NCBI GenBank assembly: GCA_035352635.1
Contig: DAOPYA010000021.1
Coordinates: forward strand, 1 to 52,251
Direction: 5' to 3'
Origin: Rifleibacterium sp035352635
Lineage (GTDB): Bacteria; Muiribacteriota; Ozemobacteria; Ozemobacterales; Ozemobacteraceae
DNA: 52,251 nucleotides
Shown: in pieces, positions 1 through 9,830 of the stretch
Layout: the number at the start of each line of letters is the position of its first letter
How positions within the stretch are numbered: the stretch's first letter is position 1
Notes under the pieces: model-generated
Database searches by the model: none
Told to the model about the DNA's origin: nothing
The model's input: the letters and a program-made list of their open reading frames with translations, nothing else
Translations under genes and position numbers: made by a program

Positions 1-1
1 G

Positions 2-3000
2 GCGGTTGGCACCAGTCTTTATGGAGAAGACGTGCGCGGCTATGCCGATGTCGGGCATACAAACCGGGTGGCAATCACCGGCCTGGCGCTCGAAGGTGAC
101 CGGCGTTATTTCGTAACCGTGCGCGGCATCAATGCTTTTGGCGTGGTGCAGGCTCTCGGTGTTTCAGATGGTTTTACGGCCCGACGCGATCAAGTTCTTG
201 TCGATACCGCTTCGCAAACTTTTTTCAATAACGCCAGAGTCATCGACCGGGTGGCAATTGCTGCTGATTCAATCAGCCCTGTGAACTTTCAGGGAACCGG
301 TGGCAGCGGTTACTGGCGTTATTATATGCCGGTAACGGTCAAAGAACCAGGGGTTACCGACCGCATAAATGCGCCCTGCCGCGTTCAGTTCAACATTCCG
401 GTTGCAGGCCAGAGACCAGGCAATGTCAACGAATTTCGGGTCGCAGATGAGCATGGTAATGAACTGCCGCGTTACAATTTGCCTGGCGGCAATACAACCA
501 ACCCCGATCTTGTTTTTCTCGTCAATATGGCCAGAGGCGAAACAAAAACTTACAGGATTTACTGGGGAAACGCCTTGGTCAGCGATCCGGCATACGGCTT
601 TGTATTGAACACCAGCCAGCTTTCAACTAATGCCGGCGGTTGGTCACCATATTACACAAGAAAAAATCTGGCACCCGGCATGGAAACCGTGCCGCTTGCC
701 TATAATTACGGCTGGCGAGAGGATGCAGCCACCGAAAACAACTTTAACGAAACCTGGGCAGAAGAATTTGAATACAAAAATGGTAATTACGGTGGCGGTT
801 ATTATACGGCCTGGCGTGATGATGCCCGAAGTAATAGTTTCAATCTTTTTGGCGGGAATTTTTACTTTTTCGGAACCAATGAAAGAACCTGGCGCGTCTG
901 GGTAAATGGTTTGCTCTATGGCCGATCTGGCACTAACGAAACTGTGAATAATGATGACTGGGCATTTTGTGGTTGGGCAGCGGGCGAATTCGACAGGAAC
1001 ACCCGTTTTCTTGGTGGAATAATCTGCCCGTTCTGGGCAGACTTGCGATATAGCAGCCCGGGTTACCCCGATAATCCGGGAATTTTCAGAGACCAGATGT
1101 CTGGCCCTGAGCGTGAAGTTTTTTCATGGCGCATGAATAACTGGCTGCCGGCTGGTGCAGAAGACGATATCTACATTTTTCAGACAGTACTTTACCGCAC
1201 CGGCGATATTGCCCACCGCTACTCGAATCTTAGCCCAAGATCGACTATCGGTGGGTCGGCCTCTAATCCTATTGTGAACCTGCACAACACCGCCGGTCTT
1301 TCCGCTAATGATGCAGCGGCTGCGGTAGCCAACAGGCGTTTTATGCAGAATACTCCTTTGAATATGGGTATTGGCAAGACGCCAACGTCTTTTTATCAAT
1401 GCATGGATGCCTTCAGAGGCAATTACACCCTTGGAGCAATTGTTGGCGGGGCGGCACCCACCTGGGTCGATGTCGGTCATTTTGAGTCGATGGTTTTTGA
1501 CTCGCGTGTCGCTAACCCGATCTGGCAGAGCATGGCATACGACTGTGTCGGTGATACCGATCATCAGATGCTGCTCTCGACCCGCAGTGGCCCGACACCG
1601 CTGCCTGATGGCTCATGGACAGCCTGGGCGGCCGATACCACTGCGACACCACCGTCCGGCAACATCAACCTGACCCCGTCGGTTACCAATCGCTACATTC
1701 AGTATCGCTGCCGGTTTCAGCGCAAGGGAAATAACGGCACGGTTTCGCGTCTCGATAAAGTCAGTTTTATCCATGGCGGCATCAAGATCGTAGAGGTAAA
1801 GGCCAACACTCCCGATGGCGTCTCGCAAGGCCAGGACGGAGCCTATGCCATACCGGTCGAGGTCATGATCCAAAATTTTTATTCGAGTGATGTTTTTCTG
1901 CAGACAGCATCATTAACCTTTTCACTCGGTACTCATACGCAGACCAATGACTTGACGCCTGGAACCAAGATAATTAGCGGCGCAACGCATAAAGTGACTT
2001 TTATGGTCAGCGTCGATGAAAACTCCGCGATCGGAACTGCAACTGTCGATGCCATGGCTACTGCAACCGTAACTGCTCCCGCCCTGACTTTCTGTGATGT
2101 CGATGCTGATCTAAAAGATCAGTGGCGAATCCGCAGCAAGGCCCAACTTGTTATCGACAGGGTCGAAACCGAACCGACCTTTGTCAATAAGGGTATGGCT
2201 GACATTCCGGTGCGCATGCATATTTCGAATATCGGTGAAACACCTTTTTCACTGACTACAGCGAATCTGACTTTCATCGATGGTCTCTATTCGCAGGTTA
2301 CCCTGCTGGAACCGCCCATCGGCACGATTATTCCCGCGTTGAACAGTTTTATTGCCACCTTTTCCGTTGATATCGATATTAACAGCCCAAGTGGAATTTC
2401 GATCATTGGCGGGGCGGCTTCCGGAACCAGCACCTTTACCGGGAAACTGACTGAAGATTATATTTCTGCCATTACCGACTCCTGGACAATTCAGAACCGT
2501 GCCGAACTTATTCTTCAGGAAATAGTCGCATCAGCGACTGTTTATCGTGGCCAGATCAACACGCCTGTTTTTTTGCGGGTTTTTAACAGCGGTGAAGCCA
2601 ATGCCCGCTGGTATTATTCAAGCATTATACCGTATTTTGTTGTTGGCAATTATGATGCAGAATACCCGGTTACGCCTTTTGACATTGTTATACCGGGTGG
2701 CTTCGAGTCAGTAGCACGTTACGGCGTTGATATTTCCCCGACCAGCACTGTGGGCACCACGATTGTCGATGCACAAATCAAATACGAAGATTTGAACAAA
2801 GGCTCGACTTTTGATTATACCAACGCTTTAATACCGGCTGAATGGACAATTCTCGCCGAGAAGATCAATACCTTTAAAGATGCAGCCTGCTCGCAGGGTT
2901 CAGTCAGCTTTAACCGGCCATCTTCGGGCAATCTCACTATTTATGCCCGGGCTGAAAACCTGAACCCCTTTGGGGAATTTGTTATAGTCTGGCTGGATGC

Positions 3001-6000
3001 TGATAATAATGAGATTGCCGCCTCGCCCTTCTGGACTGCAGATGCTGACGGGGTTCTGAAACATGATATGACAATTACCCCGGCCACCAGTTATGGTGTT
3101 TACAAGGTTCGGGTGACCAACGCCATCCGTACTGTCGTGTCTTGCGAAAATCAGTTCGAGGTGGTTTCTCCGGCTGTATCAGGAGCTATTTTTACACTGC
3201 CTGCCCAGGTTTCGGTTGGGCAACCGTTTGTGGGTTCGTTCACCTTTGTTAACAGCGGTGGTGCAGAAATCAAGGGGGCCAAAACCAGCAGTCTTCAGTT
3301 TTTCGGCCTCGGCAGCGCCCTACAGACGAGTGGTCTGCCGCCCTTGACCGACATACCAGGTAACAGTCAGAAGACCGTGAATTTTTCGTTCGTTGCTAAC
3401 GGGCCTGGGCAATTCTGGGCCTCAGGTACTGCCTACGATGGTTTCGATGCCAACTCGGGGGTTGTATTGCCGCCTGTTGCAGCAACCAGCAATCAGTGCA
3501 AGATTCAGACTCCCCCGTTGGTGACCAATGGGCCAATCACCGCCGCGCCAATCACGATCGTCTACCTGAACCAGAAAAATCTTCAGGTCAGGGTACCGGT
3601 CAGCAACTCGGGCAACGCTACCGCGATGCTCGCCGCTGCCAGTATAACCTTCTCGCTGGGCGATTACGATCAGACAATTATTTCGCCTGCTTTTCCATAC
3701 GCCCTGGCGCAGGGCGCGAGTGTCAATCTTGTCTATGAAGTGGCCGTTCGCCCAGATTCTGCAACTGGCTTCAGTAACCTGACCCCCAATCTGCTCTGGT
3801 ATGACCAGAACTGGCCTGCTTCAACTACCTGGATGGCTGGCACGCTGCCTGCCTACACCTGGGAAATCAGGCCGGTCGGCATCAGATTGTCTGCGGTCTC
3901 ATCGTTTAACCCGCTTCAAGACAACTTCTGCCCGGGGCAGACGGTTTATATCAGGGGTTATGGCTTGACACCCGGTTCCACGCCGCCTCTGCAGACTGAC
4001 TGGCACCGAATTCGTATTTACAATACCCCGATTCCACAATCGCATGACAGTCCGAACCCTTATTATAGTGTCTCGCCGCCTTTGTCCCCTGATGGCGATG
4101 GTATCATTGCGCATGAGTTCATTCTGAACCCTGCGACCCCGCCCGGAACCTGGAGCGTTGTCGTTGAGAATGATTATGGCATGAACAGCGCCATTCCTCA
4201 CACCGCGACCCTGGATGGCGATATGCTTGGCTTGCAGTATTTTCTTGTTCAGAACCCTGGGAACCTTGTGGCATCACTGTCTATCAGCCCGGCCTCTGTA
4301 TTTGTGGGCGAAACTTTTTCGGTGACCATGCTTGCTACCAACACCATGGTTTCGGGTTCTACGGTCTGGAACGCATCGCCGAGTCTTCTCGAACCTGCGA
4401 CTGCCTATTCGGGGTTTGCCGGGGCGGCGACCCTGCTGAGTGGGCCTGACCCTGCTACCGTAACTGTCAAGGCTCAGCAGAGCCAGAGCCTGCTTTATAC
4501 TTACCGTGCAGACGCTGATACCGGCCTTAACGGCAGTTATTCCCTGACCGTTACACCGGCCTGGTATATTGGCGGTTATGATCGAAACACCGGTGTCGCT
4601 ACCACCTCTGAAAAAGGTGTTTCTAACCCCCTGAAAATATATAGCCGAAGCCTGTTGATGTCACCGGATTCATTTGACTTTTCGACCCTGGAATGCGGGG
4701 CAACGCAAAAGCTCAACGGCCTGATCAAAAATAATGGTAACTCCCAACTCGACCATGTTAAATGGATCACTGCCGACTTGAATGGTCCGTCAGAGCCAAT
4801 CAGCAAGGTTTATCTGGCGATGAGCCCTGAAATAATCAATTCTCTTGCTGGTGGCGCTACTCAAAATGCATCGGCTACACTCACTGTGCCCTACTGGCAG
4901 ACTGCCGGTGCCTACGTTGCAACCATGACGATCTACAACGACCGCAATCAGAACGAGCTGAAAGACCTTGAAGAAGCTTACGACCGCTTTAACGTCAAGG
5001 TTAACGTTCCTGTCTGCAAGCGCATTTTTGCCGTTGAAGACTTAATTGATCTGGGCGCCTGCCCCATCCCGCAGACTTCTGAGGGCGGGGTGTTGCATTT
5101 CTTCAGCGGCGGTAATCTGCCACTGGAAAACGTCAAGATTATGCAGATCGTCGGCACCAATACCGCGCCCGTTAACCCCACCCCGTTCACTATCAGTTGC
5201 ACCCCGCCAAACCCCGGGGCAATGCTGATTAAAGGCAGCGGTGTTGCCAGCCTGGTCGCGAATCTGGTTGACAACCCCGGGGTTTATATCGCTACCTGGA
5301 CTATCTTTAACGACCAGGACTCTTCAGGCGCCTGCAACGGAACTGAAGCGAGCGATACCTTTCAGGTGCGCGTACATGTCGGTAACATGAACTTCACGGT
5401 GACTTCACCAGTAAATGCAGGCACGATTGAGCCTTCCGATTATAAACTTCAGATTCCGTTGACTCTGACGAACAGTGCTGCCGGTCTACCTCTGTCTAAA
5501 CTCAAACTCGATAAATATGACCTTTCTGACGGTGGCACTAACACGATTGCCTCGAACCAGTTTGCCATAAATCAGAGTGTGCATCCACTGCCCGCGTTGG
5601 TTGGTGCTGGTCAGGCGATCACGATAGATATAGCTCTGGCCGTCGAAGCCGCCAAAGCCAATGGTTTCTATCAGGCCACCCAGTACATTTATCACGATGA
5701 CAATGGCAACAACAAAAGAGACCCGCTCGAGGCTAAGGCAGCATTTATACTTCAGGTAACTGTTCCGCCGGTGCCGAAGGTTCAGGTAATGGCTACCACA
5801 GTCGCTCTTGGTGGTATCTCGCCATCCACCAGCAAAATTGTAACTTTTTTGTGCCGCAATACCGGCAATGTTGATCTGACCGGTCTGCAATGGCAGAAAA
5901 ATGATCTGGACGGGCCAGGTGCGAATATAATTGCCGCCGCTCAGGTTGAATTTCCCCCAGGGCCTGCATTCTCAGCAGCCAAGGGTGAGATATTCACCAG

Positions 6001-8167
6001 GCAGATCAAAGTTACGGCTGGCCCTGACTATGGAATCTTTGAAAGCCACCCGGGGGATTTCTGGCTCTGGGCCGATTTGAATGGCAATACCGCCCGCGAC
6101 CCAGGCGAGGCTTCCTGTTCTTTCCTGGTCAACTGCCAGGTCGGTGATCTGAAGCTCATTATCACGGAAGCGGGTCTATCGACCTCAGGGTCGCCAAATG
6201 CACTGTCAACGGCTGTAACTTTCACTGCAAAAAACGATGGTTCGCTGGCGCTGGTGAATGTTAAAGCGACGGGCACCGCACTGCTGTCGATTGGCGCTGC
6301 TGCGAATGTTTTCACACCTTCGGCTATCATCGGCGACTTGTTTGCCGGTCAGGAAAAGCAGCCGAAATGGTCAGTCAATATCCCTGCCAATACGCCTGCC
6401 GGCGTTTACACCGGTGATATCATCGCCTGGGTAGACTCCGATTACAGTAGTTCTATAGATCCCGGCGAGAAAACGGCCATCTGCCCGGTGCAGTTGACGG
6501 TAATTTCTGCCCCGGCCCTGGCGATTAATCTAGCGCTTCTCGATCTTGGCATCTGCGGCAAAAGCTCTGCAAAATCAGGGGTGATCGAAATCAGCAACGC
6601 CGGTAACGTTGATCTGACCGGGGTGCAGGCTTTTCCGGCCAACCTGACGGTTGGGTCATATTTTATTCCGGCAGCCAATATTTCCTTCGCTTCTTTGCCT
6701 CCCATGCCCTTCAATCTGGCGGTTGGCGAGACGAGATTGGCAACGGTTACGGTTAATATCGGGCCTTCGCAGCAAAATGTCGTGTATGCCGGCAATCAGC
6801 TGGTCAAGGGTTTCTGGGGGGCTGTAGAAACTTCTGCCGGTTTTAGTCTAAAAATCGAAGTCGGGAATAAACAGATTTATGAACAACTTCCTCCCTTCGC
6901 CAACCCGCCGGTTGACTTTGGCCCCCGCGATGCAAACAATACGCATACTCAATCCTTTCTCGTTTACAGCGGGAGTTCACCACTCGACCGGGTCCACTGG
7001 AAAGTTAAAACGCCATTCACCGGGGTTCTGGCACCATTCTATGCATTTCCGGTCGCCAGTCTGACCTTTTCGAATCCGGCAAACCCAGCTCTCTCAGGCA
7101 ACAAGAATTATGTGGCATTTGCCCAGGTTGGCGTGCCACCAGCCGGCAAATACATTGCAACTGCGGCTTTCTTTGACGATACCGACAACGACTGGGAAGT
7201 CGATGACAACGAGGCATCAGCAACCTTTCAGGTCTGGCTGACAGTCAACCCGTTTGAAAGCATTAATATTCTTGCCTCTGAACTTGACTGGGGAAATATG
7301 GCCCCCGGCGAGACCAGGTCCATAGAGGCTGGTTTTCAAAACCTCGGCAATGTTACTTTGAATGCCAGTGATCTTAACTGGCAGTTCAATGATATTGCCT
7401 CATTGACTCTGCCATCTCAGCTGATTCCAGCGAGTGAACTCTCAGCTATATCGTTTTCGATGGCGACGATAGCACCCGGCGCTTTTGCGACTGCCACCAT
7501 CAGGCTAAGTATACCCGCCGGGCAGGTCAAAGATAAATACGGCCCTTCCGGGCCGCAGAGATTGCGGTCGATTTCAGCTGACGACTGGTGTGATTTCAGG
7601 GTTGAAATCGGTGGCGAACCCGCGGCTCTTGTTGAACCGCACAGCCTTTATCAGGAAATTGCCACCCTGACCTTTCAGCCGCCGCCGCCCCAGAACCTCT
7701 ACTTCCTGTCGGTGTGGGTCTGCCCGGGCAGCAGCAGCGCCGATGTTGGTTTTATTCAGTATAATGTTGACGGGGTGCCGATTGCGACGGTTTCGGTGCG
7801 CGTCGATCAGTATGGGCATCTGGTTAATAATATTGACCAGGTGGCGACCTTCACAATTCAGCATTCCGGGATCTCGGATCAGGTTCCGATAGAAATCGAC
7901 GGTCTGGATTATAACTATTACAGGGTTTATGTTGCTTTCAACCTTACGATTGCCCCGGCGATTCCAGATGCTGCAAGCTCCACCCGACTGATTCTCCATA
8001 ATTCATCGAGTGCCGCTGACCCCAGATCAGTCTGGTTCGATGGCGTTAAACTCGAAAGGGCATTTGAGGGGCAAACCAGGCCGACTACCTATCACCCGGG
8101 TGCGACCCTGCATTCACCGTCGCGCCAACAATCTCTTGATGGAAACCATAATTATTATGAGTGGTGA
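2..8167 (+). CDS. Giant secreted surface protein, DUF2341/nidogen-like/Ig-like repeats (5' end outside window)
   Basis: Probable secreted, cell-surface or fibre-forming giant protein; 2721 codons are visible. The frame is open to the left edge and the first visible residues continue a fibronectin-III repeat, so the true start lies outside; the GTG at 32 is internal. Order seen: end of an FN3 repeat, a DUF2341 domain (nt about 308-570), a nidogen-like segment (about 860-1240), three CARDB-like Ig repeats (about 1780-2860), a long Ig-like middle, then about seven repeats of about 125 residues from nt 4650 to 7600. Six of those repeats end in an EF-hand-like Asp/Asn loop. The C-terminal module (from about 7620) resembles a carbohydrate-binding jelly roll and ends in YYEW. 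It is collinear with the 3420-aa protein at 9831 over nearly its whole length, so the two are tandem paralogues. Ligand and anchoring mode are unknown; no sortase or PEP-CTERM tail is seen. Confidence 0.85.
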   Translation, partial: AVGTSLYGEDVRGYADVGHTNRVAITGLALEGDRRYFVTVRGINAFGVVQALGVSDGFTARRDQVLVDTASQTFFNNARVIDRVAIAADSISPVNFQGTGGSGYWRYYMPVTVKEPGVTDRINAPCRVQFNIPVAGQRPGNVNEFRVADEHGNELPRYNLPGGNTTNPDLVFLVNMARGETKTYRIYWGNALVSDPAYGFVLNTSQLSTNAGGWSPYYTRKNLAPGMETVPLAYNYGWREDAATENNFNETWAEEFEYKNGNYGGGYYTAWRDDARSNSFNLFGGNFYFFGTNERTWRVWVNGLLYGRSGTNETVNNDDWAFCGWAAGEFDRNTRFLGGIICPFWADLRYSSPGYPDNPGIFRDQMSGPEREVFSWRMNNWLPAGAEDDIYIFQTVLYRTGDIAHRYSNLSPRSTIGGSASNPIVNLHNTAGLSANDAAAAVANRRFMQNTPLNMGIGKTPTSFYQCMDAFRGNYTLGAIVGGAAPTWVDVGHFESMVFDSRVANPIWQSMAYDCVGDTDHQMLLSTRSGPTPLPDGSWTAWAADTTATPPSGNINLTPSVTNRYIQYRCRFQRKGNNGTVSRLDKVSFIHGGIKIVEVKANTPDGVSQGQDGAYAIPVEVMIQNFYSSDVFLQTASLTFSLGTHTQTNDLTPGTKIISGATHKVTFMVSVDENSAIGTATVDAMATATVTAPALTFCDVDADLKDQWRIRSKAQLVIDRVETEPTFVNKGMADIPVRMHISNIGETPFSLTTANLTFIDGLYSQVTLLEPPIGTIIPALNSFIATFSVDIDINSPSGISIIGGAASGTSTFTGKLTEDYISAITDSWTIQNRAELILQEIVASATVYRGQINTPVFLRVFNSGEANARWYYSSIIPYFVVGNYDAEYPVTPFDIVIPGGFESVARYGVDISPTSTVGTTIVDAQIKYEDLNKGSTFDYTNALIPAEWTILAEKINTFKDAACSQGSVSFNRPSSGNLTIYARAENLNPFGEFVIVWLDADNNEIAASPFWTADADGVLKHDMTITPATSYGVYKVRVTNAIRTVVSCENQFEVVSPAVSGAIFTLPAQVSVGQPFVGSFTFVNSGGAEIKGAKTSSLQFFGLGSALQTSGLPPLTDIPGNSQKTVNFSFVANGPGQFWASGTAYDGFDANSGVVLPPVAATSNQCKIQTPPLVTNGPITAAPITIVYLNQKNLQVRVPVSNSGNATAMLAAASITFSLGDYDQTIISPAFPYALAQGASVNLVYEVAVRPDSATGFSNLTPNLLWYDQNWPASTTWMAGTLPAYTWEIRPVGIRLSAVSSFNPLQDNFCPGQTVYIRGYGLTPGSTPPLQTDWHRIRIYNTPIPQSHDSPNPYYSVSPPLSPDGDGIIAHEFILNPATPPGTWSVVVENDYGMNSAIPHTATLDGDMLGLQYFLVQNPGNLVASLSISPASVFVGETFSVTMLATNTMVSGSTVWNASPSLLEPATAYSGFAGAATLLSGPDPATVTVKAQQSQSLLYTYRADADTGLNGSYSLTVTPAWYIGGYDRNTGVATTSEKGVSNPLKIYSRSLLMSPDSFDFSTLECGATQKLNGLIKNNGNSQLDHVKWITADLNGPSEPISKVYLAMSPEIINSLAGGATQNASATLTVPYWQTAGAYVATMTIYNDRNQNELKDLEEAYDRFNVKVNVPVCKRIFAVEDLIDLGACPIPQTSEGGVLHFFSGGNLPLENVKIMQIVGTNTAPVNPTPFTISCTPPNPGAMLIKGSGVASLVANLVDNPGVYIATWTIFNDQDSSGACNGTEASDTFQVRVHVGNMNFTVTSPVNAGTIEPSDYKLQIPLTLTNSAAGLPLSKLKLDKYDLSDGGTNTIASNQFAINQSVHPLPALVGAGQAITIDIALAVEAAKANGFYQATQYIYHDDNGNNKRDPLEAKAAFILQVTVPPVPKVQVMATTVALGGISPSTSKIVTFLCRNTGNVDLTGLQWQKNDLDGPGANIIAAAQVEFPPGPAFSAAKGEIFTRQIKVTAGPDYGIFESHPGDFWLWADLNGNTARDPGEASCSFLVNCQVGDLKLIITEAGLSTSGSPNALSTAVTFTAKNDGSLALVNVKATGTALLSIGAAANVFTPSAIIGDLFAGQEKQPKWSVNIPANTPAGVYTGDIIAWVDSDYSSSIDPGEKTAICPVQLTVISAPALAINLALLDLGICGKSSAKSGVIEISNAGNVDLTGVQAFPANLTVGSYFIPAANISFASLPPMPFNLAVGETRLATVTVNIGPSQQNVVYAGNQLVKGFWGAVETSAGFSLKIEVGNKQIYEQLPPFANPPVDFGPRDANNTHTQSFLVYSGSSPLDRVHWKVKTPFTGVLAPFYAFPVASLTFSNPANPALSGNKNYVAFAQVGVPPAGKYIATAAFFDDTDNDWEVDDNEASATFQVWLTVNPFESINILASELDWGNMAPGETRSIEAGFQNLGNVTLNASDLNWQFNDIASLTLPSQLIPASELSAISFSMATIAPGAFATATIRLSIPAGQVKDKYGPSGPQRLRSISADDWCDFRVEIGGEPAALVEPHSLYQEIATLTFQPPPPQNLYFLSVWVCPGSSSADVGFIQYNVDGVPIATVSVRVDQYGHLVNNIDQVATFTIQHSGISDQVPIEIDGLDYNYYRVYVAFNLTIAPAIPDAASSTRLILHNSSSAADPRSVWFDGVKLERAFEGQTRPTTYHPGATLHSPSRQQSLDGNHNYYEW

Positions 8168-8203
8168 GCCGCTGATGAACGCTAAAGAGAGAAAGAAAGG
8201 GAA

Positions 8204-8400
8204 GATTTCCCACGGATGAACACGGATAGACTCGGATAGTGACAATTTGGGCTTAACTGGCCTGAAGAGGGGGATTTGCCACAGATGAACACGGTTGAAC
8301 GCGGATAGACTCGGATGGAGACAATTTGGGCTTAAACGGCCTTAAGAGGGGGATTTGCCGAGGATGAACGCGGATAGTCTCGGATAGGCGCGGATTATTG
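8204..8400. repeat. Three tandem copies of an ACGGAT-type dispersed repeat
   Basis: Three imperfect units start at 8204, 8273 and 8352. Each opens with GATTTGCC or a close variant, followed by clusters of CGGATGAACACGGATAG-like words. The first two also share a tail around ACAATTTGGGCTTAA. Related copies lie at 20627-20705 and 42516-42545, so this is a dispersed family and not a local duplication. No transposase is visible. The rest of the gap to the acetyltransferase gene (8401-8563) is AT-rich with two T-runs; I see no gene and no convincing terminator there. Confidence 0.75.
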
Positions 8401-8563
8401 ATAATTGCATAATTAAAGTCCCCGCTAATAATCATAAACAGGCACGGCTGATATGCCGGGCCGTCGAACAGGCTCTAATTTTTTTTGCAGGGTTCAATAA
8501 TCATAGAAAAAATTCTCTGATTGGGTCGCTTTGGTTTTTTTTAAGATTGCCTCTAAGAGATGG

Positions 8564-9022
8564 TTAGAGTAAGTGTCTGGTGTAAATTCTTGACGGTTGG
8601 CCGCTGAAAAGATCTATGCCATCTTCGATTCGCTGCCAGCCGTATCTTTCATAATAACCATCATGATCGGTTGTGAGATAAATATCGGCAAACCCGGCCT
8701 CTTTTGCCTTCAGGCAGGCATGTTCAAGCAACCGGCCGCCGTGGCCTTTTCCCCGCTCGCTTTCTGCGACATATAGGCAGGCCGCCCAGGGGTAGAGATC
8801 GTGACGACTTATGAAATCATTCGTTATGATTGCCGCGCAGCCAATCGGCCGGCCAGCATCGAGTAACAGAAAGAACTGCGGCAATCTGGCGCTGGTAAAG
8901 GAATGACGCAGCGCGTCCTGGTAGTATGAGAGGCTTCTGGAACTGCCCCAAATACCGTGAATGTAAGCAATGCCTTCTTCGATGCCGTCAGCAAATTCAT
9001 GAATGTTGATTATGGTGATCAT
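8564..9022 (-). CDS. GNAT-family N-acetyltransferase
   Basis: A 152-residue protein of typical GNAT size that would transfer an acetyl group from acetyl-CoA to an unknown amine. The acetyl-CoA pyrophosphate-binding motif A is visible as ERGKGHGGRLL near residues 88-98, preceded by the beta-strand ACLYVAES and followed by a helix. The C-terminal YYERYGW signature is common in GNATs of antibiotic or small-molecule type. It lies alone on the minus strand between the two giant surface-protein cassettes. No strong Shine-Dalgarno precedes the ATG, so expression may be low. The substrate cannot be read from the sequence. Confidence 0.85.
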   Translation of the reverse strand: MITIINIHEFADGIEEGIAYIHGIWGSSRSLSYYQDALRHSFTSARLPQFFLLLDAGRPIGCAAIITNDFISRHDLYPWAACLYVAESERGKGHGGRLLEHACLKAKEAGFADIYLTTDHDGYYERYGWQRIEDGIDLFSGQPSRIYTRHLL

Positions 9023-9172
9023 TCTATGTTTTTAACTCAAGTCAATAATTGCTGGCAATAACCCTCTTTATCAGTTGTTGAAGCGCCCATGGTTGATATC
9101 GCCTGTTGTCAGTGCGTGCTGCCCCTGGTTTTGCGGTTAATTTTTTTTTGCAGGGCGCGTCTCTTATAAACA

Positions 9173-9181
9173 TGTTAGAAT
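9173..9181 (+). promoter_or_regulatory. Putative extended -10 element (TGTTAGAAT)
   Basis: TG-T-TAGAAT matches an extended -10 box, and the same word recurs at 9781 upstream of the second giant gene and as TGGTAGAAT in the tRNA-Ala promoter. No good -35 is seen. It sits only 10 nt before the ATG at 9192, so the transcript would have almost no leader. Confidence 0.35.
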
Positions 9182-9191
9182 TAAAAGAGAT

Positions 9192-9752
9192 ATGAACAAG
9201 CGGGTATTGTTGGCTGGGCTGGTTATATATTTAGTTCTGGCGGTCCTGGTCACTGCCAGAGCCAATATGCGTGCGACCAGAATGCGGCAGGGTTCTGACC
9301 AAAAGGTTACCGAGCTGATGATTCTGGCGCAGCAGGCACGCAATGCCGGTGACATGGGCAATGCCGAGCTTTTCTGGATGCACGCCCGCGAACTGCGGCC
9401 AAGTTTGCCGCGCCCGCAGTGGCTTGATAAAAAACCCGAACCGGTAGTTTTCAAGGCCCCGCCGAGCGAGTCAGAGTTGCTTGAGCGGGTGGCGAGTCTG
9501 CCTTACGCGCAGGCCAAACTGCTGCTCGAAGAAAGGTTGCAGCAGAACCCGGGCGACCTGAAAGCACGCCAGTTATTTCTTGAACTGGCCGAACGCAACG
9601 GCGATCACACCGAAGTTGCCCGGCATAAAAGCCTGCTGACCCTTAAAAATTCAGGCTCGTGGTCAGCATATCTGTGGAATGCCACAGGTTTGCTGATTTT
9701 TGGTCTGCTGTTCTGGCAGCTCTACGCATTGTATCGTGATTTGTATCACTAG
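9192..9752 (+). CDS. Small bitopic membrane protein with TPR-like helices, unknown function
   Basis: The 186-residue protein has a hydrophobic N-terminal helix (residues about 4-24) and a second near the C-terminus (about 163-183). Between them are two helical stretches rich in Ala, Leu and Glu that look like tetratricopeptide-type helices, for example around LMILAQQARNAGDMGNAE and LLLEERLQQNPGDLKAR. I do not recognise a named family. An AAAGAGA-type weak ribosome site precedes the ATG. It sits just upstream of the 3420-aa giant gene, separated by a short hairpin, so it may serve that system, for instance as a membrane scaffold; this is inference from position only. Confidence 0.7.
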   Translation: MNKRVLLAGLVIYLVLAVLVTARANMRATRMRQGSDQKVTELMILAQQARNAGDMGNAELFWMHARELRPSLPRPQWLDKKPEPVVFKAPPSESELLERVASLPYAQAKLLLEERLQQNPGDLKARQLFLELAERNGDHTEVARHKSLLTLKNSGSWSAYLWNATGLLIFGLLFWQLYALYRDLYH

Positions 9753-9778
9753 CCCGCTCTCAACAGATCGGGCCTTTT
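9753..9778 (+). terminator. Weak intrinsic terminator
   Basis: GCCCG (9753-9757) pairs with CGGGC (9769-9773), followed by CTTTTATT. The stem is only 5 bp with an 11-nt loop, so termination is probably partial. Confidence 0.4.
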
Positions 9779-9780
9779 AT

Positions 9781-9789
9781 TGTTAGAAT
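9781..9789 (+). promoter_or_regulatory. Putative extended -10 promoter of the giant surface protein gene
   Basis: TGTTAGAAT is an extended -10 match. A start point near 9796 would give a leader of about 35 nt containing the AGGA ribosome site (9822-9825) before ATG 9831. The -35 region is poor. Confidence 0.4.
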
Positions 9790-9830
9790 TGTACAGGGAT
9801 ATTCAAGTTGGTAAGACAGGCAGGAAAAAT

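Noticed and set aside
8477..9155. Repeated TAATTTTTTTTGCAGGG word (8477 and 9138)
   Set aside because: Short and T-run dominated; no palindrome or gene link that would make it a site.
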